From: Lineus longissimus
Lineage: Eukaryota > Nemertea > Pilidiophora > Heteronemertea > Lineidae
Direction of reading: 5' to 3'
Assembly: GCF_910592395.1 (NCBI RefSeq)
Contig: NC_088312.1
Span: forward strand, 8,186,001-8,250,000
DNA: 64,000 nt
The position numbers and the translations under genes are program-made. The notes under the pieces are model-generated. The model had not been told where the DNA came from. It did no database searches and was given only the letters and a program-made list of their open reading frames with translations. Shown in pieces: positions 1-11,800 of this stretch. Within the stretch, counting starts at the first letter, position 1. Every line of letters starts with the position of its first letter.

Positions 1-1411
1 GAGTAATACACTTTACTCTTTTATTTGTACTCTTGCCCACTATGCATTCTGACCCTACAGCATACTATTGGGATTTTTCATTCACCACCAAGCTATCTTC
101 TGAAGAATGTGACCATCCGCGAATGCTCTCTAAAGACTTTGGAACTTTAAACCTTTGAGCCTCGAAAAAAAACCTAGATTGAGAACATGAACATGATTTT
201 GCACAATGATGCTATTGCTTAGTATTAGGAGCAAAGACCGTAATTTGAGTCTCTAACCTGTCTAAATGAAGATCACCTCTGCATAGCTGCAAAGCTGAGA
301 GATTAATCGATCCCTCCTATCACTATTGACAATGATGGATGATCTATGGGCTAAAATATCACAATAGCTAGTTATTAGAGTGCAGGTTAGTGTATGTGAC
401 AGTCTCGTTCAAAGAGTATCATTACAATACGATTGTCGGTTGTCAATGCAACCAGGACAGTCTATATTATTACTGGCTGTAACCAAGGACTTCATTTTAG
501 GTCTGCAGCCTATAGTATGTGGTTCCTTTAGCCATGCCTCTGTTATCGTCGATAGGACTTCGGCTCTACATGAATATCAAAGATTTAATTGACTACCCAA
601 ATCATGCTCCACTAAATCATCAAATAAAAGTGATGAAAATTTGCCATTACAAATTCTACCTCGGCTAATTGGGACCTTTAGATGACGTAACGTGAATTCA
701 GTGCAACCTGATCAATAGTAATACACTAAAAAGGAAGGCTCCTTGATGTAGATGCGCCTACATATGATATCTCAAGACAGCACTAATCTTACACCATTGA
801 TATGCTACAGGTTCTTTCAGTACTATTTCTTTCAATGGTGATCAATGCCTCTTTAAAACTGATACTAGTACCAGGTTTGAACAACTTGAGACGACTCTAT
901 TTTGAGAAATACAAAAGGTCCTTAATATGTTTTCGAGAACAAGATGTTGTGATGAGCACACTTTACAATAGAATGAACAGGCAAGTCGATTACTGATTGT
1001 AAGGTATTGAGAGTTTACTTCATAAGATGAAGTTTTGAATTTCATTGAGAAAATACCAGGTCTCGCAACATTATATCCCAATACTAAAGAGTTTCAAATG
1101 AACTGAAGGAAATATGCTATATTATCTGCTTTACATATCAGAGTGTGTCTTTTATTTTTAAATCTCAACATGGTGCCCAATAGATATACACCATATTTTG
1201 TAGGGGGATTCTGGTGACAATGGACCACCCACTATATTTTGTTACTGGTAACATTGTAGGTTGTTAGGAGTGCATTTCGCCCCTCTAAATTTGTTTGAGA
1301 AAAGATTTGAGCGAGTCCGCTGTGGCCCGTTACCGGTATATTCATTCGACTGGTCACCACACCCACAGCATTTTCCTGTCATTGTTCGCTGCTGCAAAAG
1401 TACTGGTGTGT

Positions 1412-1492
1412 TGGGCCAATTGCAAGTGGTTATTTTTTTCACAAAATGCCCGCCGGTTGCAAGCGGTTATTTATTCATTTACAAATGTGCCG
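1412..1492. repeat. Two-copy diverged direct repeat (about 40 bp)
   Basis: Both copies follow the pattern TTGCAAG[T/C]GGTTATT, then a T-rich run, then ACAAA-TG-CC. They sit back to back and are separated by several mismatches. Confidence 0.55.
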
Positions 1493-4126
1493 GAGCTGTT
1501 GGTGTCTTTTGATGATATTTCCGTTCGCCACCAATCAAGTTAGTGAGCATGTTTGTCTTACCAACAAATTGCATTAACCGAAAGTAATTTATTCTTGGTG
1601 ATGGCCACAGTGGGAAAATGCTCGAGTGGAATCGTAGCCCTGTTGCTCAATAGGCGTAGAGATAAAGTTACATTGTATATGTGTGTACGTACATGTACAA
1701 CATTTACAAGATCCTCGCAGGAGTTTCTTAAATAAGATCTTAACTTAGAATCTTACATGAATCTCCTCACAAATGTATGTGCACATGTATACGAAACTGA
1801 ACAGGATCTTATTGACCATCGTTATCTAAAAACTTTGTAAGAATCGTAACTTGATTTGTAACCTGGGTAACGCCAGCGTTAGCTTGAATAAGCATTATCT
1901 CCTTCAGTCAATTTCTATTACAGTACATGAAGTAGAGTTAGGACTTTATGCCAAAGTTTACTGCGACGATGCAGAAAACGGCAATGCCAACTCTTCCCAT
2001 CATAGGGTTATCTCGGGAGGGTATCTGTGTATATATCTTGTACATGCACGTGCTTTGATCTGTGAGACATACCAATAAAAAATAGGCTTATAAAAGTGCA
2101 ATCTCATTAACCATTCGTATTCCCTTAAGCCTATATTAATTCAGATTTTTTTTCATGGCAGATGATAGATGCACCTGCTGTCAGAGTTATTGATTATGCT
2201 AGGCTGCCCATTCAGGTTTTATATGATATCTGCATACAGATTTGTAGGCCTAATAGGAGAAATATGGACGATTATGACCTGTTTGCACATGCCAGAAATT
2301 TGAAATTTGTAGAATATTAATGAGGATTCATTCAATTAATTCAGTGTAATTCTCAGAATATGTGTAGTTCTTGACAGAAATGGCAGCAGGGTCCTGATCA
2401 AATTGCAATAGACTGCCGTTAGATCAGTCATTACACCCAGCGGTCCATTTGTATGTTTATTGTTTCTCGGAAGCAATGCATCCACCTCCAAACAAAATAA
2501 ATGCGTTTGTCCAACATAACCAAACGTTTACCTAGTGCTTTAAATTCAAACGAGGGCCAGTGGAAATAAGACGTTTTAGGTCAGGTAGAGGTCCACATGA
2601 TGACGCAGAGGGAAATTTAGAGGCTGAAACTGAGACAAACTGGGAAAATTCTCTGCAGGGAGGATTCCTAATTTTCGGGTGAACCAAAGTAATTGTACTA
2701 TTCCTCAAGAAATCGATATTGATTTGCTTGATTGACGTTCTGTCTATTCATAACATACTGATTATCAATAACTCCCGAAAAATCCATTGCACTGTACTGC
2801 ATTACACCGTGACTCCTATGTAATTAATTTTTTCCATGAAGTCGAACGATACAATTTCAATCGTTATTTTCTGGTCTCAATGTTGTTGTCCTTAAATATA
2901 ATATGGATCTTGGTGAACTGGCTTCAAATTCCACAATAATTACGTGATATGCACGAGGCTAACTGATTTAGGTGTCATCTTGCATTGTTAGAATATGTTT
3001 AATGCTTTGATTCAGTCGACTGTCATCCAATCTTAGGCGCAGTCGTGGTTTCGAGAGGGAAGGCCATATTCACGGTTCATTAAAAAAACAGGTCTATTTT
3101 TGTGGTTATGTACAGCCAAAATGAAATGAGAAATAGACAGTTAATGCAATACAGCATGACCATGTACAGTAATTAGACATGACAGCGCGATGAAAGCAGA
3201 CTGTTTGTATTATATCTGTGTACGCGTGTACACAAAATCACTGTTGAATTTTTATCCTATTGCGTATTGTATTAGAAAACGTAATAATTGTAAAATATCA
3301 AATTTATAATGTTGAACGAACGATAATAACCCTGTAATGCTGAAAGCAGTTAAAAACTGGTCCATATGGTTAAATACAAAACCACTCAATAAATCAATAA
3401 GATAATAAAATAATAAAATAATAAATGCTTTCAATTGCGTTGTCATGTTGCGATTTGAACATGTTATTTTCGGTTTGCAGAGATCTGTGGCAGCTGCTAT
3501 CTCCAGATAAGAGATTTTTCTCCCTGAAGTCCAACACGTTCGTATGACGCGTATGGGTTGCATGTATTTATGCAAATTCTTTCTAATTCGATTCTTGCGA
3601 ATGCTGTTTGCATTAAATGATACCTGTATCGTTTGGTATCTTTTTGTTGTTGGTGTTGCTAGTAATAAGGAAGGCTGAAACCCGTTTCTACCTACACCGT
3701 GGAGCAATCAAGCATTCATGTTGTCTTCGCACCATCCAGTTATCGTCTTTGAGAGAACCAATCGGCACATTTTAGATCATAAAGCATAAGCCTGGCCTGG
3801 TGCCTTAATGACAAAGTTACTTTAAGTGCTTCCTCACAGAAAAGCGATAATAGGGAGTCATCTCAACTGGATATAATTCTCATTAGTCTGCCTCTGTCGA
3901 TCTGTTTCTTTCTCTTACAAGAAAGAAATTCGCATTCAGACATTTGATTGACAAAAGAGACAGACCAGTATTTTCTTCTGCTTGAGCTGTGCTCGGGCGT
4001 GTGTTTCGTAGAGGAGCCACATCAGGTTGTGTACCCTGTTGTTACTCTCTTATTGACAGCACCGGGAAGTCATGAAAGCTTCATTAGTCGGTGTCAGTCA
4101 ATCCCATTCTTTCACAAACGAGAAAT

Positions 4127-4140
4127 AAATCTCGAGATTT
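4127..4140. repeat. 14-bp perfect palindrome
   Basis: AAATCTCGAGATTT is its own reverse complement. A further CGAGATTT follows directly. No role is suggested. Confidence 0.6.
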
Positions 4141-6298
4141 CGAGATTTTTCCCGGGTATTTGTGTTCCGGCAATTTTCCGCAAAACAGCCAGATCACCTT
4201 TGAATCCATACCGGCGATTAGTTGATGTAACTTGAAACAAGAACAAGGTTTGATTGTGTTCTTAAAAAAGAAATATTTCAGTGTAAGCAACAGTCTTTCA
4301 GATGATGGCACTGTTTTGTCAGAAGTGCCCCCGGACTTGTACAACAAGATATTTGATAATCCAAGAATTGCTATTCTCTAGAAAGGATAACTTGGTTACT
4401 AGGTAACAAAACTTAGTGAGAAAGAAAAGATAGAACGTTACCTCGGGTAAATTCTGTAGAAATGTCTCAGCCCTTAACATTTACATTGGGCTAGAGGAAA
4501 CTTCATATCATAACCATATATGGTCATATTTAGGCTTTATATGTCTGAGGCACAATAGCTGATGACAAAGGTAAATTATCAAGGTAATGCGAGGAGAAGA
4601 AATGTACGAACCAAACCCAGCACATATTGTTAATTTTCAGCAAACCTTTGTTATCAGGCGATATTTGCGCTTAGAGTTTTTGGTCTAAAAGACGATAGTC
4701 CCGATGGCAAATATTCCATCCCGACTTCGTATTGTGTGTGATATCTTAGCAGACAATTGATGGTATTTAAGTCTTATCGGGTGGTGGTTTCTCGGGGTGA
4801 ACAAGTAATGAAAACCTGCTAAAAGGAAATAAAGCCAGGATATTGGAGAATGTGTTTTCATTGCATTCAACTTGTTATTATTACAAAACTTTGTCATAAC
4901 AGAGCCAACCCAAGTTTTTAGGTACATACTCCTGGTACGTGTGAACAGAACATGCTTTTTCAGAACACGACTGCTACACCGACCTTTGAGGAACATTTAA
5001 GATGTTTTCGACATATTGGATTATAATATTTTCTTTCAAACGCTGACTTTTTAGGCCACGGTTAGCTCACAGTTCATTGTAGCAAATTAAATAATGGTGC
5101 AATTTTTCGGACAAAAGGAACTTTCAGGAATACTTCTTTTGCATGAAACAGATTATCTTTAGCACAATTACTAGGCCCCATCATATTTAATACTTTAAAA
5201 CAACCCTCGCTTATCACTAGTCAAATTTGCAAAATATTTGCACAGCCATTAATGAATGGTGAGCCAGGTTTATTTACCCTCTGCCCCCAGTGCAATCTCG
5301 TTTGCGCTGGAATAAATGGTTTACCAAGCAATCAAAGAGTCGGACTTAGATAAAATATGTCCAACTCTGCTTTAAATGAGCAGCTGAATTGAAACTTCCG
5401 TTTATTGCTGAGCGGAAATGTAAGTCGGTTTTTGCAAATTCATAAGTGAGTCACCTTATTCCTTTTGCTAGGTTATATTGACAAGGATGTAAACTTGGCT
5501 AAAATTCTTAACTGGAGTCATTTTGCACTTATTTGCATGTTCATCCCGGCATGCCCAGTATTCGCTCCATGACTGAATACGTCAGATCATCTTTTTATGG
5601 TGATCAATATAGTCTTGAAAGTGAAGTGCGTGCATGTCGATCAAGATTAGCGTCATTGTTCTAACAAGAAAGTCACTTGCAACCGTCACTCTAAACGAAG
5701 CTAATGAGAGGGGTAGAAGGGACTATAATACACAGTCAACTGTTTCACTCAAGCAGTTCGTCAATAATTCTAATGCCATGTTTTTTTCAGACATTTTTTT
5801 TTTAATAGTCTCATTATCTTACATTTATAGTTGCACTCCATAAAAGAAGCAAACCTCTGTCAAAGCACATTATGCCTGGAGATCTGATGATCGATTATTT
5901 TGAAGTAGTTAGACTGAGAAAGCAGTATTCCCGAGAATTCGTGAGGGGATCATATTTAAAGAAAAAAAAGCTAGACTGCCAATTACGCTAACCATAAAAT
6001 AGTTCACGATGGGTTCACCAGCTGTAGTAGTTTTTAGGAAATCGTACTGCGTTTTCCCAAATTATTCAGTCTTATCTTGTCAGAAAGATGCCGGTGCGAG
6101 GACGAGTGCGGGGATGGGGCCTTGCTCCAACAAGAATCGAATATATGTAATCTTGTCGGGAACTAATAGTGTAGCTGAGTTATGTTGCAGTTTCTGGTTT
6201 GGAACGTGTTGGGAACGAGTTGGAAAGCTGGTGGATCAGCCAACCTTAACCCATAATAGACTAATCCGTCTCAATCCATCAGAACGTTTTGATATTGA

Positions 6299-6306
6299 AT
6301 GTAATA
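6299..6306. repeat. Left target-site duplication, ATGTAATA
   Basis: Exactly repeated at 7216-7223, directly outside the other terminal inverted repeat. Confidence 0.85.
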
Positions 6307-6310
6307 GGTG

Positions 6311-6390
6311 TATTCCTGTTTCGCCTATTCCTGTTCCGCCTATTCCTGTTCCGCCTATTCCTGTTTCGCCTATTCCTGTTTCGCCTATTC
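6311..6390 (+). repeat. 15-bp minisatellite, 5.3 copies (left transposon end)
   Basis: Unit TATTCCTGTTTCGCC, with TTC to TCC variants in the second and third copies. Because the unit is a multiple of three, it creates a spurious open frame of Pro-Ile-Pro-Val repeats. Confidence 0.95.
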
Positions 6391-7116
6391 AAATGTATTG
6401 CTAACCTCCCCACAGACGTAGGAATATGAATCGTCCCTTACTATAGTGTTAAAGGCTATCATTAAGAATAAAGTCTGAAATAATGGATTTAGCGACATGT
6501 CAATTATTTCAGTATTATTCGGAATAACTTTGGAAAATTATACATAGCTTACATCGGCTTATGTTTTAGCTTATTTTAAAAGGCAAGAAATAAAATAGTA
6601 AGAAAATTTTACCCTTTCATCAGATTTGAGAAAGGTTTCTTAGGCCTGCATTTTATATTGTGGATTCTCTTTCTTTTGTCTTAGTCAGTAACTGGCTTCG
6701 TAATAGAAAGAATACCTATAGCTACATTGTTCTTTACTATGACATGGGTTTTACAGCTGATTTTGATTAAATAATTATGAGAATGTACAGTATTATGTAT
6801 TTTTATCAAAAAGTCATGAATTCCTGTTTTTATAAAATAAGCGACTGCTTTACTCTACTTAATCTATTAGTTTTTACTGTGTGTCAGTATGGTCATATGG
6901 TCAGATAAGTCCCGGACTGTCCCCGCTTTCAAGGTGACTCTTTCAAAACGGTCATGGCATGGTTTGTTAACAAAGTTGATGGCATTTGATTAGTCAAATT
7001 GTCATCACATCGTTAACATCATCCAATTGTCCCCTCACGTTTTCCCCATAAAATGGACATGCATCCCTAAGGTTCCCCCTGGGAGAGTCGATTTATTGTA
7101 AGGGTACTGGAAAGTA

Positions 7117-7211
7117 GGCGAAACAGGAATAGGCGAAACAGGAATAGGCGAAAAAGGAATTTTGTAGGCGAAACAGGAATAGGCGAAACAGGAATAGGCG
7201 AAACAGGCATA
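7117..7211 (-). repeat. 15-bp minisatellite, about 6 copies (right transposon end, inverted)
   Basis: Unit GGCGAAACAGGAATA, the reverse complement of the left array. One copy near 7147-7166 is stretched to 20 bp by extra A and T bases, and the last copy carries GGCATA. Confidence 0.95.
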
Positions 7212-7215
7212 AACC

Positions 7216-7223
7216 ATGTAATA
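7216..7223. repeat. Right target-site duplication, ATGTAATA
   Basis: Perfect copy of 6299-6306. The lack of any mismatch suggests fairly recent insertion. Confidence 0.85.
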
Positions 7224-8690
7224 AGCTAGATTTCACATCGCTCGATAACGCAATTGCCCATTTGTCTTTCACAGCTACTCAGCCAACACGCAACATGGAG
7301 CGATGAAAACTGTGCATCAAGTTGCAGACACGCAACTGCACCCAGGGTGCCCTGATGACATTTTCTCTGTGAAAATGCTTTCAACTGACAGCATGGTTGA
7401 TCCTTTCGAATTTGAACTGATACTCAGTTAAGGTGATCAAGACTTGGTGCAATCACTACCAGCAACTTGATACACTTGCATAACACTGCATTCCAGGGTG
7501 GATGACAAGCAATGTAATCATTGGCAAATCCTGCGATTTGCTGAGCAGCAGAAAAAGAATATTGACAGTTGAGACGTCAGTTGAATCAGGAGGGCTGAAA
7601 GCGAGACTGATCGTTTGGCAGGAGGATCTTTTCACAACATTGGCAATCTCTCTGAAAAAGCCTTTGTTCGATGATTCTTCCAAATTGACTGCAGTCGCTG
7701 CCTTGGAGGCTGCACAGAATTATTTCCTCACCCAGTTCAGTTCTACGAAATACAGCACACATTGTCAAGCTTTGTGAGTGGTAATATAGAAGAGATCTCA
7801 CAGAGATAATATTCTCTTCATGAAAACACCCGTTGGCTTCCACCAGCTACAACATTTAAAAAGGATGCCGAAACTGCACCTATAATGAAGATTCTGACCG
7901 TTCGAAGAGCACACGAGCTCTGGAGGAAACCTCCCTGACAATTTACCGGTTGACTCCTTAATGTTACAAGCCAGAAGTGATCAAATCATCATGCAGCTAA
8001 GTGGCCCGAGACTCGTACCACATCAAACGGCAATCAATACCATCATTGCGAGGCGAGATAAAAAAGAGTTTGGTCCGGTCGTCTGCGTCATGATTTTGTA
8101 ATGGATCAATTACTGTGACACTTGAATTCAACCATGGTGATGCTTGTTTTGGTCTGAAGATGACAAATTAAGAATAAATTCGTACAAGCAAGTTGCAAGC
8201 TCGCTTAAAAAATCGAGAACATTTCCTCAAATCAGCTGGCCTGATATGTTAGTTTGTATTACACGATTGCCCTGTAAATTGAGAGAGAGTTAAGACCCTC
8301 ACGTATTGGTGAGGATTGAATAATTTAGGTCTATCGTTTGCTGGACTGTATAGAGCGTCAACCGAGATCCTCATTAATCATTGAGAGAGAACAACAGCCT
8401 CATGTGATATGCTTTGAAAATCTTTTCCTCTACCAGTTGAAATCAACAACCGTTAGTAATGGTGATACGCTGTCCAAGAAGCTAACCCGATCGTACATAC
8501 ACGTGTCGCCCGACAATACAATACGACATCAATCGTCTTGGGAATGCGACCCCCGCAATGTGGCGGTCACCGAATAATCTCGACCAGGGCATGATTAGGC
8601 TGGTCAACAAATATTGATTGTCCTAGGGAATTCTGGCATCTATGACCAATATACCTGACTTCTTGCTTCCATTCGTGTGGGTTAGGTGCA
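7224..8690. other. 3' flank of the CUB gene, no supportable gene
   Basis: Overlapping frames on both strands cover about 7456-7843 (91 codons on plus, 75 and 85 on minus), but none shows a recognisable domain. A short minus-strand frame at 8567-8758 contains EVRYIGH followed by a VDQP, faintly like a retroelement reverse transcriptase. This is not enough for a call. Confidence 0.35.
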
Positions 8691-8696
8691 TTTATT
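8691..8696 (-). terminator. Candidate AATAAA polyadenylation signal
   Basis: A canonical AATAAA on the minus strand, about 60 bases after the tentative stop codon at 8758. It supports that exon as the gene's 3' end only weakly, because such hexamers are common in AT-rich DNA. Confidence 0.3.
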
Positions 8697-8757
8697 AGTT
8701 TGGTGATGGCGCTCAGTTTCCTTTGCTCAAGGCTCTGATTCCAGTCACCTCGTTTCA

Positions 8758-8867
8758 TTAGTATTGCGTGGGGTCAAAGAGCAACCAATTTGTTATTGTG
8801 AGGGCTCCTTGGTGTATTTCCGCCTGTCTACGGTAGACAGCGTTTGATTGCTTAAGTACTACGAGTT
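8758..8867 (-). CDS. CUB gene, possible terminal exon
   Basis: This is the only nearby phase-1-compatible open stretch found downstream. After acceptor CTTCTTACAG it encodes 36 residues ending in LLFDPTQY and a TAA stop. An AATAAA lies about 60 bases past the stop. There is no recognisable domain. Further exons between 10305 and 8868, or a quite different 3' end with a membrane anchor, remain possible. Confidence 0.3.
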
Positions 8868-11800
8868 CTGTAAGAAGCTCAGGAAACCTGAGAAAACAAT
8901 GACTAGGCAAAAACAAGCGATATTGAATAAAAAGGAGGACAGCTGATATCGTATAAGGCTTCCTGATGTATAAGGCGTGTGGACGGACCACACCATGTCA
9001 TTGTTGCCAGTTGAATAACAGGTTAACGCATGACTGAAAATCGAAACCTTAGAAGCTTCAATTGAATAGACTTCTGCTTCTGTTAGTTTGATAACCTTTG
9101 AGCAATACAGCCGTCATGTCCTTATCATCATGCAGCTTCCCCGTTCTGTATGTCTACTATACTAGGCAGAACGACTAGCCAAGAGCAGAGACATCTATTC
9201 CATATTATGGAAACTGACAAAAGCTATGATATCCAAGCTCTTCAGAAAGACTGCAGAGTTGAGTTGGTTGATATCTACAACTCAGTTTGATCGCTTACCA
9301 CTCTCAACCGATACATAACCTGAAAGTGGAGTTAAACAGTGTAAAATTGCATTGACATGAAACACCTTCGATTAAACATAGAAATACATAGTACAAATTA
9401 TCATTCAGTTATCATTGATTAATGCATAATATGTAAGACTACCGACATGCAAATTCCTGAAACAAATTATCAATGCCAAAACATTCATACTTGTGGGAAG
9501 ACCTAACTGCATGCTAATTCTAAACCTGAAAAAAAAAAGGGTTATGAATCAACCAAAGGACATTCTAATGATTGTCAACGATGAATGATAAATAAAATTA
9601 TTCAAATCGATTTAAAAGAATTGCCCAGGCGTCACATATCAATTTACAAAGGACGATTAGTCATTGAATATATCATGCAAGCAATTGATATGGGGCACCT
9701 GGTAAATGAAACTGAATGCAGGTTTCAAGTAGAAAAGAAGGAGAATGAACATGACCTAGAAGTCAGCATCAACAGATGATCAATCGGATAGATTTTTAAA
9801 GAATGCTTTCATCGTACTTTTGTTCAATCGGAGCTGTTGTTGCAGCTGTTGATAAACACGATGACAACCTATTTCTACTTTTGCTGTGTTGCAGCTGGTT
9901 TCCACTGCGACTGATTCACTTGCTCCCCTGATATCGAACAACATTAGTTGAAACAAAATATCGAAGTTTACGTCTACTTGTATGTGTGTCTGACTTCAGG
10001 TTCATGTTGAAAAAGAGGAGCAAGGGGGGGGGGGGGTTATGTGCCTGCAGTGATAAAGAAGTTGTGCTGCCCTCTGATGTCATTTCAACTCATTAACAAT
10101 GAAATGTCAACCTGTTAAATTTGAAATAACTTGGATATCATCGGATAATCAATTTGACCCAATTTACCGAATGAACAGTCAAATTGACTGGAACTAACCC
10201 CCAGATACTGAGAGCTATTCGCTTATTGCATTTGAGCAAGTGGGATATCAAAGCAAGCGCATAATGTTGTTGGGCTTGACATGCTGTTAACCTTAGAAAC
10301 TCACCAGTGGGGTGTGGATAGTGCAAGATATCACTAGGGTTATGCCTGGAAGTGAACTCTGTAAAGGAAGCAGAGGGTAGCAGGTGGATTCAGTGCAAGG
10401 ATGTGGACATGCAGAGCAACTCGACGGCTCAGACCAAGGATAGTTACCTTAAACCTTAACTTCTGCAGTTTTCTGGCACCACTCACATTAAGTTAATCAA
10501 ACAGAGAACAACGTTTGAAATAAACAAATAGAATAATAGCTTTCGGGATAAGTTTAAAAGTCTTATCTTCAGGACAATTTGATCAGAAAAACGGAGACTT
10601 TGAGATTAGTTTTAAGTTTGGAATTGGAAAATATCGGAAATGTGGTATTTCTATCCTCAGTCTGACGTCGGGGTGGGAAAAGATCACTAGTCACAGAAGA
10701 AGGAAGAGACGGGGTAGCAGTTAGACAGCATTACATTTTACTATTTGACAAATATGTACTCATTATGTTATTGAGACAACTTTTCACGGAAACTTGACGA
10801 ATTAGTCAAATAATTTCAGAAATGTCTCGAAGACACAAATTTGGATTGATGGTAACTGCACTACAGTATGCATAACTGCATTTCTATGTTTCTGAGCACC
10901 AGAAAATATAAACAGTGTATCCCTTTAAGTCCAAACGTTACATTACATTAGGTTAATAAATTTGCGATGTAGCCAGTTCTTTCTGTTGCATCATGCCAGA
11001 GCACACATATTTCTTAAGGCTTGTTTGTGTTATGTCATGTATGTGGTAGCACCGCCAGAAATTGTAATTGTGAAAGTTGGAGGAACCAGGGAAAAGCAAA
11101 GCAGGCTGAGCAACTGTGTGACAAAATGTTAGTTTATGAGTAAAAAGTGTTCACTAAAATGGGATAAGTGAAAATTGAGAGCGGAATGGAGAGAGATGTG
11201 TTCCTTCTTTTGTTTTTCCTAAAACGTGATTATGTGATATCATTATGTGCTTGTGTTTTTACTACATAATAAGATTGAAGTGTTATTAACAACTTCTGTC
11301 ATACAGAATTAGTGCATTGTCATATATCTCAGTGTTCAATATCAAATAAACGTAGTGCATCAAAGGTTGAAAATCTGTGTAAGTGTTCGTCATCGAAATT
11401 AATAGCTATGTTCGGTACCGTGGTACGGAATAGGGCCTAATGGCTAAGATAGAGAGCACTTGGAGAGAAGTACAAGGATACAGAACACATAACACTTCGA
11501 GGTCACAAGATTCAAGGTTACAGTGTTACAGGTTCAAGGCCACATTACAGTTTACAGATTACAGAGTTTCAATGTCAGAGTTACATATCCAAGGTCAAGG
11601 TGACAATAATGATAGCCAATCCATTTCGTACCAATTACCGACTGGACAGAACCGACCAAACAACACCACTCGATAACTTCTTAACTTCACAGAAAACTAG
11701 TGAACACCACGAACGAAAAGTTTAGTTCATCAGGACATCCTCCAAATTACGTGAGCAATTCCTTTACCACTGGGTCCAAACCATTTTTTCCTCATTTGGT

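Larger units (their letters stand above)
1..6298. other. No supportable gene; intergenic sequence
   Basis: I see short chance frames on both strands and no domain, strong exon chain or RNA gene. The longest is a 151-codon minus-strand frame at 3252-3707, which starts on TTG and includes a low-complexity ATT-rich hydrophobic stretch. Small features are a diverged two-copy repeat of about 40 bp at 1412-1492 and a 14-bp perfect palindrome centred in 4127-4140. Confidence 0.5.
6307..7215. mobile_element. Non-autonomous DNA transposon (MITE-like) with tandem-repeat inverted termini
   Basis: A 909-bp element. The left end is GGTGTATTCCTGTTTCGCC and the inverted right end is GGTTTATGCCTGTTTCGCC, identical at 17 of 19 positions. 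Both termini continue inward as arrays of a 15-bp unit (TATTCCTGTT[T/C]CGCC on the left, its reverse complement on the right). The element is flanked on each side by the 8-bp direct repeat ATGTAATA, flush with the ends. The roughly 0.73-kb AT-rich centre has no coding frame of note. An 8-bp target duplication fits hAT, Merlin (8-9 bp), P or Zisupton elements. The GG start fits Merlin better than the usual hAT CAGNG. The family is undecided. Confidence 0.85.

Noticed and set aside
3252-3707. 151-codon minus-strand frame with a hydrophobic segment, considered as the CUB gene's membrane anchor
   Set aside because: Starts on TTG. The hydrophobic part is low-complexity ATT repeats, and I found no phase-1 acceptor linking it to exon 7.
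6009-6404. 131-codon plus-strand frame with Pro-Ile-Pro-Val repeats
   Set aside because: Its repeats are the 15-bp transposon array read in frame. A unit divisible by three opens all frames.
8567-8758. Possible retroelement reverse-transcriptase fragment (EVRYIGH...VDQP)
   Set aside because: The match is only a handful of residues. No YxDD or other RT motif is seen nearby.
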